DNA of 64,000 bases from Miscanthus floridulus (GCF_019320115.1 NC_089587.1:88182939-88246938), one strand, 5' to 3'; positions 1 to 12,050 are shown, counted from the first letter of the stretch. Notes: generated from the letters alone by a model not told the origin. Translations and numbers: made by a program.

Positions 1-1570
1 CTGCGTGCACGTGGCCATGTCGCCGTCGCCATGTCATTTATGACACTACGGTCACGTGGGCCACGCCGGTCGGGCACGCGCGTGCCTGTCTGCTAGCGTC
101 TGCGTGTGGGTCTCCATGAACTCGCCGATTGCGTCTCGCCAAGGCGAGGACGAGCCAAGCCCACCGCCGCGCCCCGTTTCTCTCTTTCTTCCCCTGTTTT
201 CCACCGTCGTCGTGTCATAGTCACGGTGAGTCATAGAGCAAGCACCTCTCATCAATTCCTTATGTCTGCATCTCTGCCCTCACGTTCCCTCTCTAGCTGC
301 CCCCACCCCGCTTTGATTGCAGCTCAGCCGAGCTCTAATTTTGGAGCTTTGTCCACCACCGTGCTGTTATGAAACGTCACCGCTCGTGTCGTGGCCAGCC
401 TCCACCACTTCACCCTGCATAAATTCCTCTGCACCACTAGCTCACCTTGGCTGCCTCTCCACCGTGCGCACACTAGTGGGAGCACTGCCACTGACATGGC
501 CATGTTTACCGCGGCTTGTCACCATGCTCGTCGCGCGCACGTGGCCAACACTACTCAGGTAGTCACCGCCCAAACCACCACTTCGATCGGGTTCGCGGTG
601 TGCCCCTAGTGCTTATTCCCTATCTCTACTATTCTGTTAGCATTGTGGCTCACCGAAACATGGTTGCCGCCATTACAGGTCACCCGCCATCGGGGAGAGC
701 CCGCTCTGCTTCACCCCCATTCGTGCAACCAGCACCCATCATCGCGTGTCGGCCCATAGGTGAGCATCGGTCTTTTAGCTAGGTTAGCAAGGGTCCTGGG
801 TGGCCGGCGTTGTCGCCAATGCCACCGCTCGCCGCGCCAGAGCGCGCGGGGGAGGCCAGGGATCATGCCGTTGTAAAGAGGAGATAGTACAAGGGTCTTT
901 TTGCATAGGTGTTGTCTCTAGGAATAGTAACATGGACTGTGGATTGTTTTGTTCATAGTCCAGTGGTGTTTTCGCTAAAATGTCAGCGCGCGCGGGATTT
1001 CTCCATCATGGGCCATCTCCGCGTGGGCCGGCACCACGTGGGCCGCATGTATGGGCCACACGAGAGAATATGTTTTTCTTTTTCTTAAGGAATTAGATAT
1101 AGTTCTCTAATTTGATTTTTGAGTTGATCTTTTGTAAATCATATAAAATCATGTACGTGTCCAAAAATTATGAAACCAATTTTGTTAGGTTCCTAAAATT
1201 GTGCTCTATCTATTAGTGTATTTAGTTCATATATGTGCTAGTTGATACCAGGAGCTATTAAATCATTTGAGAGTGCTTAATTTTATTAGGGTAATTATTG
1301 TAGGAATTTTTGTGGTAGATTGGTGATAGCAAAAACCCTAAAATTTTTATAGTAGCTTCATTGTATTATTATGCGCTTACTGTAATTTTTGTAGCCCTAA
1401 AATAGACTATTTAATATGGTAGCTAACTACCCAATAAGGCTAAATGAATAATGGCATGATATTGGTTTATAAAAATTAAGCACTTGTAGTGTGAGCTTGG
1501 AATCTATTTGGTAGAGATAATGATTAGCTCAGTATCTTAGTCATTAGAGCTAGTTTAGTAGCTTAGCATA
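1..1570. other. TE-like sequence, left part of a split older repeat
   Basis: No reading frame here resembles a protein I recognise. The first 900 bases are GC-rich and the rest AT-rich. The sequence is interrupted at 1570 by a gypsy LTR and resumes at 10486. The two parts together have the style of a very long LTR of a grass chromovirus (Tekay/Del type), but that is recollection of general appearance, not a match I can show. The left end lies outside the window. Confidence 0.3.
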
Positions 1571-2725
1571 TGTCGGGTTCATAAACCTAGGGTCCCTTAT
1601 GGACCGGCTTCCCAGCAAAGGTTCAGCCCAGCAGACGACGTTGCGAACGACGCGCAACTCCTGGACTGGTCCAAATACCTAAACGATAGGCCAGAAGGGC
1701 GATCCAATCTCCATCCAGAAGGCCTAGCCAAGGAGGAACAGCGCTCGCTTCCAACTTCGGCCTGCATCTCCGACTGGAAGACCTGGCCAAACATCGTCTC
1801 CAACTCCGACCCACATCTCTGACCCAGGATGCATCGAACCCCTACTTATAGCCCTTCTCCAACTGGTGTAGTCAGAGCTGACTAGAACCAACCGACTGGG
1901 GACGCCCGCTCGGTGAGGATTAGGAAATAGATGGAGCAAGTAAGGCAGGGCACTCAAGTCGACCACGATACCGAGGACTGTACCCTACACACCTATCGAA
2001 TAGTAACTGATAGGACATGTCAGAAGGGTGCCCTGCAACCTTCCAGGCATGCTAGAAACCAAGCAGTGTTGTGGGCGCTGACATTTGTCCTACAATATTA
2101 TGGGCGCCATCAACTCCCATACTAGACAAACACGGTAAGGCTCCCCTCCATGCCTCTAGACATCAACAGTGTTGTGGGTGCCGTCATCTACCATACATGG
2201 TGAATACGGTAAAACCTCCCACGTGTGTCTGACAACAACAATATTATAGGCACCTACCATCATCTTGTACCCGACGACGTGGGCAACAAGACTTAGTAGC
2301 ATGCATACTCTTTCTCTCTCTCTCTCGCTTGTAAGGCCATCCCCTTCATCTATAAAAGGAGATCGCTCTCTCCCAACAGATAGATCCCTTAGTTCACTCA
2401 CACACCATAACAGAACCACTAGGTTCAAACCTCGAGCACACGCTCAAACACTTAGCACATAGCGGAGCTTCCGTCACTCTCAGCCCTTCAGACCAGAGTC
2501 CGACCGGACCTCTTCACCCCCATCTTTCTCCCTTCCGTTTGTAACCCCACAACAAACTTTGAGCACCTAGGCTCAGGAATAAAGTCACCGACCAACTCAA
2601 ACTGGATATAGGGCACGTTGCCTAAACTAGTATAAACCCTATGTCATTGAGTGCTAGGCCACATCTGATTACAACGTACGGCAAAACTATAAATATTTAC
2701 GTGTTGGTCACTTTTTGCACCGATA
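1571..2725 (+). repeat. 5' LTR of gypsy element
   Basis: Begins TGTCGG and ends CGATA, where the 3' copy ends CGACA, so the terminal CA has decayed. It contains imperfect internal repeats around GTTGTGGGCGCC (about 2065-2290), a CT microsatellite near 2306-2330 and a TATAAAAG box at 2351-2358. Confidence 0.9.
2351..2358 (+). promoter_or_regulatory. TATA box of gypsy 5' LTR
   Basis: TATAAAAG lies about two thirds into the LTR, where a U3/R promoter is expected. The 3' LTR has CTATTAAAG at the same place (near 10108), so the box is damaged there. Confidence 0.6.
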
Positions 2726-2745
2726 GTTGGCGTCGTCCGTAGGGA
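2726..2745 (+). promoter_or_regulatory. Primer-binding-site-like sequence
   Basis: Immediately after the 5' LTR the sequence reads GTTGGCGTCGTCCG, resembling the TTGGCGCCGTC start seen in many plant gypsy primer-binding sites. The minus-strand family member has a related sequence next to its 5' LTR. I do not assign the tRNA. Confidence 0.5.
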
Positions 2746-3155
2746 AGACGTTGTACGTTCACACTTTTGGTCATCGGATGGCCCATTTTCCCGCCACCTT
2801 CGCCATGGCGGGCTCAAGAAATATGACTCGCTTTGGCTTGTTGGACTTTCCTGCACTCCCACCTGTTGGGACATGGGTTCCACTCGTCTTCGAGTCGTCC
2901 TAGGCCTTCCTCTTTGGAAGCCTAGACTTCGTCACCGACTGACTTGGCGTACTACACCTCCGTGAGGAGGCACTTGTTCTGGCACTCGTCGGAGGGGCAC
3001 CCTCCATCGGCTTCGGGACACATGATGACTTCAATGATGAGGCACCTGCACTTCATTCTGAGCAAACACTCCGCTCAAACCCTACTGTGAGTAATGTACA
3101 TGTTTTTATTTACTCGCTATTTACTATCTTTCGTCGATTATCCTAAGGGACCGCA

Positions 3156-3548
3156 TTGTCCGCACTACAACCACCGTACGACCAGTTCCCCTATGGCCTC
3201 ACGTCTCCCATGGACGTGTATGCTCAGGGGCTCCAAAGGACGCTGGCGCCGCCCCCTCTCACATCCGAATTTGTGGGAATGGCGACCTATGCTCCCACCA
3301 CTTTCCACGAACTCCTGGATAACGTGGTTGAGAGCGATGGCTCCAGCATCAGCAACGTGGCACTTAGCCACCATCTGTCCCAAAAGTGCGCTATGGCAGA
3401 TGCTTCAAGATAGCTGGTGGTGGTAGCGAAGTCCTTGCAGACTCACACCCCTCTGGACCCACGTGCGGGGGCCCTCGCACTCGCACAAGAGCACACCGAG
3501 GAGCTACGACAACGGCAGCAGAACCAGCCGCCACCTGTGCCGACGCAC
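3156..3548 (+). pseudogene. gag leader/N-terminal remnant (gypsy, plus copy)
   Basis: A frame reading ...PPYDQFPYGLTSPMDV... runs from 3156 and hits a TAG near 3411. The minus-strand copy has the same protein at 48812-49072 (PPYDRFTYDLASLVDV), so this is a family-conserved coding stretch before the main gag domain. After the TAG, similarity continues (hydrophilic, Glu/Gln-rich) up to the Sirevirus insertion at 3549. The TAG is found at the equivalent place in the other copy. Function is unknown; it is probably the N-terminal part of Gag. It is broken and no longer codes. Confidence 0.6.
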
Positions 3549-5502
3549 TGAAAGCTCTAGTTTGGTTTTAGAGAATTAATGAAACCCTAAATGCTAACCT
3601 AGTTTATCAAAGTGATTATGAGATAGGTAGCACTACTCCAAGCGGTGAAGAAAATAAAGATCATAACATGACGATGGTGATTCCATGGTGATGATCAAGT
3701 GCTTGGACTTGAAAAAAAGAAAGAGAAAAACAAAAGGCTCAAGGCAAATGTATAAATTGTAGGATCCATTTTGTTTTAGTGATCGAGACACTTAGTGAGT
3801 GTGATCACATTTAGGATCGATAGCCGTACTATTAAGAGGGGTGAAACTCGTATCGAAATGCGGTTATCAAAGTGCCACTAGATGCTCTAACTTATTGCAT
3901 ATGCATTTAGGATCTAGTGGAGTGATAACACCCTTGAAAATGTTTATGAAAATATGCTAACACATGTGCACAAGGTGATACACTTGGTGGTTGGCACATT
4001 TGAGCAAGGGTTAGAAACTTTACCGGTAAAGTGTCCGCCCGTATAGTGCGGACAGTCCGATGGTGCCACCGCTGCTCTTCATAGAAAAGACAGAGGTCAC
4101 TATAAGTGACCAGACACTGGTCTCGGTAGGACCAGTGCATCCGGTCAGTGGAAGTGTGAAGACGCTGGCGTCGGTCTTCGACCGGACGCTAGGTCACTTA
4201 GTGACCAGACGCAGACGAGGTGCGTCCGGTCCTACTGACGTGGCAGCGCATAGAGGAGACACCGTGTGACCGGACGCTAGGTGAGTCCGACCGAGCATGA
4301 TCGGACGTGTCCGATCGAGATTTCTCACTTCTGGATGCTTACTAGAAATGACCAGACGCTGAGGTCCAGCGTCCGGTCACTTCGTAGCAGCGCGTCCGAT
4401 CATCACTTAACTGTTGGGATCGGGCGCTTAGTATTTGAAGAGAAGGGGCACGTGGCGTGCATCGCACGTATGAACGCTGGGGTACTGCGTCTGGTCGATA
4501 TGACCAGAGCGTCCGGTCGCCCCATGTTCAGTGCAGTGAGTAGCCCAACGGCTCTATTTCATGGGGGCTTCTATTTAAGCCCCATAGCCTGCTCAAGCTC
4601 ACTCTCTTTGTCATTTGCATTGACATAGCAACCTTGTGAGCTTAGCCAAAGCCCTCCCACTCATCTCCATCATTGATCCATCATCATTGTGAGATTGGAA
4701 GAGAATCCAAGTGCATTGCTTGAGTGATTGCATTTAGTGGCACTTGGTATTTGTGTTTCGCTACGGGATTCACTTGTTACTCTTGGTGATTGTCGCCACC
4801 TAGATGGCTTAGAGCAACGAGGATCATTGAGCAGAGGTTTGTGATTGTCTCTGACTTCGATCGTGGTGATTGTGAGGAGTCTTGTGCCTTCCTCGGTGGA
4901 GCGCCAAAAGGTAACTCTAGTGGATTGCTTGTGTCATTGAGTTACCTTACTTGTGGGTAGGTTCTTGCAGTGTCCAATTGTGTGGACGAGGTTCGTGCAA
5001 CACCTCTTAGCCGCCAAACCACCAAGTGTTGGTCGACACAATGGGGACTAGTGTGCCGGCAAGCACGTGAATCTCAGGAGAAAAATTGGTTGTCTCTTGC
5101 CCTTTGGTATTCTCCCGATGATTGATTTAGTATTCATCTTGTGATTGGTTCACTCCTCTATATGATGGTATAATCACCCTACTCACTCATTTATATTCTT
5201 ACAAACTAGTTGTAGCAATCTCTTTAGTGTAGCTAGATTTGAGAGCTTGCTTTATAGTTTAAGTTCATCTAGTGGAGCTCTTTATTGTAGCAAGTGTGAG
5301 AGCTCTTAGTGAGTAGTGACATAGCAAATTGTGTGCTTAGTGATTATAGCAACTATAATTGTTGGATAGGTGGCTTGCAACCCTTGTAGAGCTAGAGGAA
5401 ATTTGCATTTTGCTATTTGTTATACTAATCAATTTGCTCTAGTTGGTTTGTAGATTTTTAAATAGGCTATTCACCCCCCTCTAGCCATATTAGGACCTTT
5501 CA
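3549..5502 (+). mobile_element. Solo LTR of a Sirevirus-type copia (TGAAAG family)
   Basis: Starts TGAAAGCTCTAG and ends TAGGACCTTTCA. The same LTR recurs at 28345-30280 and, inverted and partial, at 63522-64000. Flanking 5-mers CGCAC (3544-3548) and CGCGC (5503-5507) are a TSD with one change. No internal Sirevirus sequence is present, so LTR-LTR recombination has left a solo LTR. It carries a cluster of GACCGGACGC-type motifs at about 4080-4530, many decayed at CpG (GACCAGACGC, GATCGGACG), so it looks older than the 28345 copy. Confidence 0.88.
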
Positions 5503-6900
5503 CGCGCTCGGTGCAGCATGTTCACCCCATGCGCGTAACCCGACGAGCGACGCCTGGGGTCATGCCCGCTAGGTCCGGCGTAACATCATGGATGAGGGGA
5601 ACGACCCCCCATAGTTTGCTTGGGCTAGCTAGAATATCGCTGCTGTGGTAATGCTTCTGTGCGGTGTTCCCGAGCCTATCGACCCCCAGAAGCGGGCGGT
5701 CCACCAGAACCTCTAGGCGCTGGTGGAAGCCGTCGCCGTTCAACAAGCGAAAAGCTCCACATCGCGACTTTGACTCGCAGCCTCTCTCTCCCCACCAGGG
5801 GAGTGGGGACACATCAGATGGATTGCTCCATCTGCTCACCGCTATAGCCGCCAAGCATGGCACAGGAGGCCGCAGCTGCACCGTGTTCCGACCTGGCACC
5901 TGCTCCACATCGACCGCCCGTACGCAAATGGCTCGGTCCAAACCAAGACGCTCGTAGCATCATCAGCAACCGACATCAGGCCAGGTGTGATGATGACGTC
6001 CATCAGGCGGCGGTAAGGAAAGGCGACATGGGCCCTGGTCGGACCATCGAGGGGAGCGGTGAAACACGCCCCAGGCATGATCGCCGACCAGACAACCAGA
6101 GTCCCAGCCCGAATGGCCTTGGACCAAGGACCTTTGGCCAATGCATTCGTAGAGCGTCGTTCCCACAGTGCTTCTGACCGCCCACCAACATCACCAAGTA
6201 CACCAGGGAGACAAACCCCGGTATATGGCTCGAAGATTTCTAGCTCACCTATCAAGTCGGAGGGGTGGATGATGACCATTTCATCATTCAATATCTCCCC
6301 ATCTGCATCGGGGAACATGTTCGAGCATGGCTTGAATTCCTCCTGCACGACAGCATCCGTGACTGGGCGGACCTCAAGAGGGTCTTCGTCAGAAATTTCC
6401 ATGGGACGTATGTCTACCTTGGTAACTCCTAGGACCTCAAGAGCTATCAGCAGGAGCCCAGCGAGTCCCTATGGGATTACATCCCTCCCTGATGTCATCG
6501 ATGCAGACGTCATCAGCACATTCCTCTCCAGGACAACCTGCAAGTCCCTAATCCACAAGCTTGGCTACCTAAGACCTGCTCAACATCGCCATGAACCATG
6601 CCTCCAGCGAGGAGGCGGTCGAAGCGGTCTTCAACAAAGGCTAGGACAAAAGCAAGGCTAAGTGCGAGGACCAAGACAAGGGCCCCTCCACGCAGAGGGG
6701 CAAGAAGAACAAAAAGGGTCGGCACCAACCAACCAACACCGTATTGGTCACCGCAGCTGATCACGTAGGCAAGCAGCCCCAGCATAGCTTGCTTGACCAC
6801 TTCAACAAGCTCATGGATAGCCCATGCACCAACCACACCTACCCTATCAAACAACTCTACATGGACTACGAGCTCCTCAAACGTTTCCAGTGATAGGCCG
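5503..6900 (+). pseudogene. gag: gag pseudogene (Retrotrans_gag), gypsy plus copy
   Basis: The capsid-like domain is read at about 6268-6480 as HFIIQYLPICIGEHVRAWLEF followed by DSIRDWADLKRVF and NFHGTYV. This is the Trp/Arg-rich core of the plant gypsy Gag domain (packaging of element RNA into cytoplasmic particles). The domain recurs in the minus-strand copy at about 46300-46440. Stops and frame changes break it; the long reading frame on the opposite strand at 5842-6402 is its mirror and not a gene. A basic tail with several Lys/Arg stretches follows at 6600-6720. I see no classical CCHC zinc knuckle. Confidence 0.75.
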
Positions 6901-6959
6901 GCGGGCCGAAAGAAGGAAATGGCAAAGAGGCGGTAGCCAAGAAAGGAGGCACGACAGGC

Positions 6960-7780
6960 AATGATGGGGACAACTTCCCCAACCCGAGGAATGCATCATG
7001 ATCTTCGAGGGATCAAATGCCATCTGCTCCAAGTGCTAGCACAAGGTACGCTACAGAGAGGCATGCTCCGTCGAGACGGCTGTCTCCTCCTTCCTTAGCT
7101 GGTTAGAATCTCCAATCACCTTCAATCAGAGGGACCATCCCTCCCACATCGCTAGACCAGGACGCTACCCGCTCATCATCGACCCCATCATCCCCAAGAA
7201 GCACCTCACCAAGGTGCTGATGGACGAAGGCAATGGCCTCAATATCCTCTATGTCGACACCTACGACGCCATGTGCATCCCCCGGTCAGCGGGCTCTCCC
7301 TTCTATGGCGTGATCTCGGGAATGCCGGCATACCCGCTCGAGCAGATCGACCTGCCCATCATGTTTGGCAACTGAGCCAACTTTCGCTCGAAGGTCCTCA
7401 CCTTCGAAGTGGTGGACTTCCTAGGGTCCTACCACGCCATCTTGGGGCACCCATGCTATGCCAAATTCATGGCGATCCCCAACTACACCTACCTCAAGCT
7501 AAAGATGTCGAGACCGAATGGCATCATCACCGTGGGCAGCGCCTTCTCGCACGCCTTCACGTGCGACCACGAGCATTTTGAGCTTGCCACCACCATCATC
7601 AACTCATTCAAGCTCCCGCGGCTTGGGGAGTCGTCGACCCCAGCAGTCCCAGACTACAACAAACCAACCTCCTCGACGGCCTTCTGCCCACTCGAGGAAA
7701 TCAAGGCAGTGGGAATCAACCCCACTGACCCTATCAAGACGGTGCGGATCAGGACCCAGCTCCCGACCAAATAGGAATGT
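6960..7780 (+). pseudogene. Aspartic protease region pseudogene, gypsy plus copy
   Basis: The retropepsin active-site stretch is KVLMDEGNGLNILYVDT at about 7211-7262. The minus copy has MDGGSGLNILY, so the catalytic Asp-Gly is damaged here by G-to-A changes (GGC to GAA, AGC to AAT). Downstream, FEVVDFLGSYHAILGHPCY and IPNYTYLKLKM are conserved between both copies and match the region between protease and RT in Tat-lineage polyproteins. In-frame TAG at 7772-7774 in the context LPTK*ECELI is shared with the minus copy. Role in a live element: cleavage of the Gag-Pol polyprotein. Not functional here. Confidence 0.75.
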
Positions 7781-8780
7781 GAGCTCATCGACTTCCTATG
7801 CGCCAATCGCATTGTCTTCGCATGGAAGCCTTCTGACATGCCGAGCATACCGTGGGAGGTCGCCGAGCATGCACTGCACCTCATCCTAGGCTCGAAGCCC
7901 ACCAAGCAGCACCTGCGTCGCTTCGACGATGAGAGGCGCAGGGCCATAGGCGAAGAGATCACCAAACTCCTGGCAACCAGATTCGTCAGAGAGGTATTTC
8001 ACTCTGACTGACTTGCCAATCCTGTTCTTGTTAAAAAAAGACCGGAAAATGGAGAATGTGTGTTGATTATACTGGTCTCAATAAAGCATGTCCAAAGGAT
8101 CACTTTTCTTTGCCACACATAGACTAGATAGTCGACTCCACCTCGGGATACGAGATCCTCTCCTTTTTGGATGCCTACTTAGGCTATCACCAGATTGTGA
8201 TAAAAGAGTCTGATCAACTCGCAACCTCATTTATCACCCCATATGGTTCATACTGTTACGTAACCATGCCTTTTGGTCTAAAGAACGCTGGCGCCACCTA
8301 CCAAAGGTGCCTGCAGCAATGCTTTGCCGACCAAATTGACCCGCTCGATCAACCAGATTAAGTCGAGCGGCCAAAACCAACAATCACGTCTATGTTGATG
8401 ATATAGTGGTCAAAATGGCTCAAGCTTACAACCTAATCGCAAACTTGGCCGCAATGTTCGTGAACCTCCGAAGGTTCAACATCAAATTGAATCTCGAGAA
8501 ATATGTTTTCAAGGTTCCAAAAGGGAAGCTGCTTGGATACATTATGTCCAAATGCGGCATCAACGCCAACCTCGAAAAGATCACCGCCATATCCAACATG
8601 GGCCCTATACGCAACGTCAAGGACGTACAAAGGCTCACCGGCTGTCTGGTCGCCCTGAGCCAATTCATCTCCTAGCTCGGCGAAAGGGGGATGCCACTGT
8701 ACAAGCTCCTCAAAAAGATGGACGCCTTCGTCTGGACTGAGGAAGCTCAGTAGGCTCTGGAGAGCCTCAAAGCGTCACTA
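7775..8780 (+). pseudogene. Reverse transcriptase pseudogene, gypsy plus copy
   Basis: RT blocks appear in order, in shifting frames: FLDAYLGYHQI (8167), FITPYGSYCYVTMPFGLKNA (8228-8290), then the catalytic YVDDIVVK at 8391-8414, then KLLGYIMSKCGI and RLTGCLVALSQFIS. These are typical of Ty3/gypsy RT, which copies element RNA into cDNA. At least one frameshift lies between the FGLKNAG block and YVDD (after 8360). TAG stops occur near 8674 and at 8752-8754. The catalytic Asp pair is still encoded but no continuous RT can be made. Confidence 0.85.
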
Positions 8781-9271
8781 ACATTGGCCCCAATCCTTGT
8801 TGCTCCTGAACAAGGAGAACCCCTCCTCCTCTACATCGCAGCGAGCAACCATGTGGTGAGTGCCGCCCTAGTCGTCGAAAGGGAGGAGCCAAGACACCAC
8901 CTTAAGGTCCAGCGACCAGTATACTTCATCGAGGAGGTACTCAAAAACCCCAAGGTCCGGTACCCCTAGGTGCAGAAACTCCTATACGTCATGCTGATGG
9001 CAACCCGGAAGCTCTTGCACTACTTCACCGACCATGAAGTCACAGTCGTCACTTCATACCCGCTCGGAGACATCGTTCGCAACCACGACGCCGTGGGACG
9101 GATCTCCTAGTGGGCACTTGAACTCATGGGCCATGACATCAGGTATATCCCCCGTACCGCTATTAAGTCTTAGGCTCTTGTGGACTTTGTCTTCGAATGG
9201 ATGAAGGTCCAACTATGAACCTCAGACGTCACCCACGAGTACTAGATAATGTACTTCGACGGGTCCGTAAT
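8781..9271 (+). pseudogene. RNase H region pseudogene, truncated
   Basis: Reads PILVAPEQGEPLLLYIAAS and VVSAALVVERE, the RNase H-like domain attached to gypsy RT, then KLLHYFTDHEVTVVTSYPLG. TAG stops at 8967-8969 (RYP*VQK), 9108-9110, 9171-9173 (IKS*ALVDF) and 9243-9245 (HEY*IMYFDG). It ends abruptly after MYFDGSVM at about 9271. In the minus copy the equivalent frame continues for about 90 residues of a second RNase H domain, then integrase. The break therefore marks an internal deletion of roughly the last third of pol. Confidence 0.8.
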
Positions 9272-9289
9272 GGTGCCCACTGTGAAGAC

Positions 9290-9339
9290 AAAAACCCCCC
9301 ACATGATTCTACCCAAATCGCACAGGGCTCGGGGGCTCC
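9290..9339 (+). promoter_or_regulatory. Polypurine-tract region before 3' LTR
   Basis: CAGGGCTCGGGGGCTCC abuts the 3' LTR and is the likely plus-strand primer site. The preceding ATGATTCTACCCAAATCGC is found, reverse-complemented, near 35940 in the minus copy, so the element end is intact and the deletion lies just upstream, at about 9272-9290. Confidence 0.6.
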
Positions 9340-10485
9340 TGTCGGGTTCATAAACCCAGGGTCCCTCATAGACCGGCTTCCTAGCAAAGGCTCGGCCCAA
9401 CAGACAACGTTGCGAATAACGCGCAACTCCTAGATCAGCCCAAATACCTAAATGATAGGCTAGAAGGGCGATCCAATCTCTGTCCGAAAGGCCTGGCCAA
9501 GGAGGAACAGTGCTCGTTTCCGACTCTGGCCTGCCTCTCTGACCGAAGGCCTGGCCAAATAACGCCTCCAACTCCAACCCGTGTCTTCGACCCGTGATGC
9601 ACCGAACCCCTACTTATAGCTCTTCTTCGACTGGCACAGTCAGAGCCAACTAGAACCAACCGACCGGGGACACCCACTTGGTGAGGACCAGGAAACAGAC
9701 GGAGCAAGTAAGGCAAGGCACTCAAGTCAACCGTGATACCCTACACACCTGTCGGACAGTAACCGATAGGACATGTCAGAAGGGTGCCCTGCAACCTTCT
9801 AGGCATACCAGAACCTAAACAGTGTTGTGGGCGCCGACATTTGCCCTACAGTGTTGTGGGTGCCATCAACTCCCATACCAGATAAATGCGGTAAGGCTCC
9901 CCCATATGCCTCTGGACATCAACAATGTTGTGGGCGCCGTCATCTACCATACATGGTGAATACGGTAAAACCTCCCACATGCGTCTAACAACAACAGTGT
10001 TATGGGCGCCTACCATCATCTTATACCCGATGGCGTGGGCAACAAGACTTAGTAGCATGCGTACTCTCTCTCTCTCTCTCTTGGTTGTAAGGCCGTCCCC
10101 TTTCATCTATTAAAGGGGATGCGCTCTCTCCCAATAGATAGATCCCTCAGTTCACTCACACACCACAATAGAACCACTAGGTTCAAACCTTAAGCACATG
10201 CTCGAACACTTAGCACATAGCAGAGCTCTCGTCACTCTTGGCCCATCAGACCTGAGTCCAACTGGACCTTTTGCACCCCCAATCTTTCTCCCTTTCGTTT
10301 GTAACCCCACAGCAAACTTCGAGCACCTGGACTTAGGAATAAAGTCTCCGACCGACTCACACAGGACGTAGGGCACGTTGCCTGAACTAGTATAAACCCT
10401 GTGTCATTGAGTGCTAGGCCACATCCAATCACAACGTACGATAAAACTATAAATATTTATGTATTGGTCACTTTCTGCACCGACA
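9340..10485 (+). repeat. 3' LTR of gypsy element
   Basis: Starts TGTCGGGTTCATAAACCC and ends GCACCGACA. It aligns end to end with 1571-2725, with frequent C/T and G/A differences and a short internal deletion around 9740. It contains a CT microsatellite (about 10064-10082). Confidence 0.9.
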
Positions 10486-12050
10486 GCATGTGTATTCTTA
10501 TTTTAAGAGTTGTTGTTGCCTTAATATTAAAATGTTGCATCATCATCGCATGCATATAGAGAATGAGTTGGCAGAGATTGTGACCATCGGAGATCATGAG
10601 TTCGAGGAGGTGATTGAGGAGTACGAGGAGGAGATCCTCATGCTAGAGGAGGTCCTAGAGCCGCCACTAACTGACTCAGCTGACACCGCGCCTACCCAAG
10701 GCAAGCCCCAATGCATAACCTTTATTTTAATTAATCATTGGATATATATATGTGTGTGTGTGTGTGATGTGCATTTATGTTACAGGATTTATATTGAAAC
10801 TACATGCATAGATAAACCTACCATGAGTCCTACTAGCATAGGTTGAGTAGCTGCTATGCTTAGGCTATCGGTAGCGTGAGTAGCCTGAAGTTACTCACAA
10901 TAGGTGATTACTATTATTACTCTCATGATAAAATGGTGAAAGGAAATAGAGATCGGGTAGGGATATGGTATGGGTATTGGTGGGTATAACAGGTTGTGTC
11001 CCACGGCCAATGGGGCATAGCTTGGTTATATTGTTTTCCCTGTCTATGTCGGTTAAGAACCGTCCGTTGTAATGGATTCTAGTTAGGTCACAGACGTATT
11101 ATCCTAAGCACATACTTGCTTATAGAAGCGGGAAGGCTCATTGCTCTCTTATCGTGGGTTTCGGCTCTTTCCGGACAAACTGATTGGAGGTGGGGATGGT
11201 GGAGGTCTAAGCACCACACTAAGTCTGGGACTAGGAGTGGGGGCTTGGAGTCCAAGTTTGGACGGGGACCTGGACCCCTTGACAGGAGAGTGGTGGGTTG
11301 GTCTAGCTTGTGCCTGGGGTACAAGCGGGGCGTATGTTTCGGGGTACTCGGCTAGGATACATTGGTTCACGAATCATCGTGTGATACAATACGACTTGAC
11401 TACGATCTAGCACCGTAGTAATAACTGGAAGATGAAAGATGGTGAAATGGATCTGGTTGCTCAACTCTTGCTTGAAAGTAGAACAGGTGCTTCCATAGAA
11501 TGGTTAGCTAATGAACTAATCATGACGGTTAATAAAACGCATACATAAGGATTCACTACTAGTACTGCTTTTCGCAAACAAAAAGGAAACCCAGCAAACC
11601 ATAAAGCTTATTATATCCTTTGGAGTCAGGAAATTATTCTCACTAGTCGAGTAAGTCTTGCGAGTATATTGTGTACTCAGGGTTTATTTACCCCTGTTGC
11701 AGGTGCAGCTTGGAGAATAGCTGTTGTGTGGAGGATTCTTCTAGTGGGTACAGACGGATCCTCGTATCTTATCGTTAGATGCTTATTTCAATTCCGCTGT
11801 TTAAATTCCGCACTCTGAACTTGGTATTGTAATAATGTATTTCCGAGAACTCTTGTTGTATGAAATGAACTAAGTATTGTAAGCTCATTCTCATTATTGG
11901 ATTATAGAGGAAAAACGTGGATTGTTCGAGTTCTCACTTGGAGTGTGCTCGACAGAACCGACTTGTGTAGCTTACTTTTAGGATGCTTAGTGTCTAGTGG
12001 AAGACGAGCGTCTCCGAAGGTGGATTATTTCGGACGATTCTGCCACAACA
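10486..12050. other. TE-like sequence, right part of the split older repeat
   Basis: Continues the sequence interrupted at 1570. It holds a Glu-rich frame at 10530-10700 and GT/AT microsatellites at about 10740-10766. The 3' part (11640-12050) has the style of a long grass LTR, ending near TCTGCCACAACA at 12050. I see no gene. A single old LTR interrupted by the gypsy element is the simplest reading, but I cannot prove it. Confidence 0.3.

Larger units (their letters stand above)
1571..10485 (+). mobile_element. Defective Ty3/gypsy retrotransposon, probable Tat lineage
   Basis: Two LTRs of about 1.15 kb in direct orientation (1571-2725, 9340-10485) start TGTCGGGTTCATAAACC and bound gag, protease, RT and partial RNase H remnants in sense order. 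The flanking 5-mers GCATA (1566-1570) and GCATG (10486-10490) are a target-site duplication with one change. The element is of the same family as the minus-strand copy at 35247-50678. Compared with that copy it lacks the second RNase H domain, the integrase and the antisense gene: the frame stops just after MYFDGSVM at 9271 and the sequence runs directly into the polypurine region. A Sirevirus solo LTR (3549-5502) splits the gag leader. Many in-frame stops make it non-coding. Confidence 0.9.

Noticed and set aside
5842..6402. 186-codon open frame on the minus strand opposite gag
   Set aside because: The plus frame encodes the conserved gag core (EHVRAWLEF, DSIRDWADLKRVF). The minus frame is its mirror, and the other copy shows the mirrored peptide too, as expected from DNA similarity alone.
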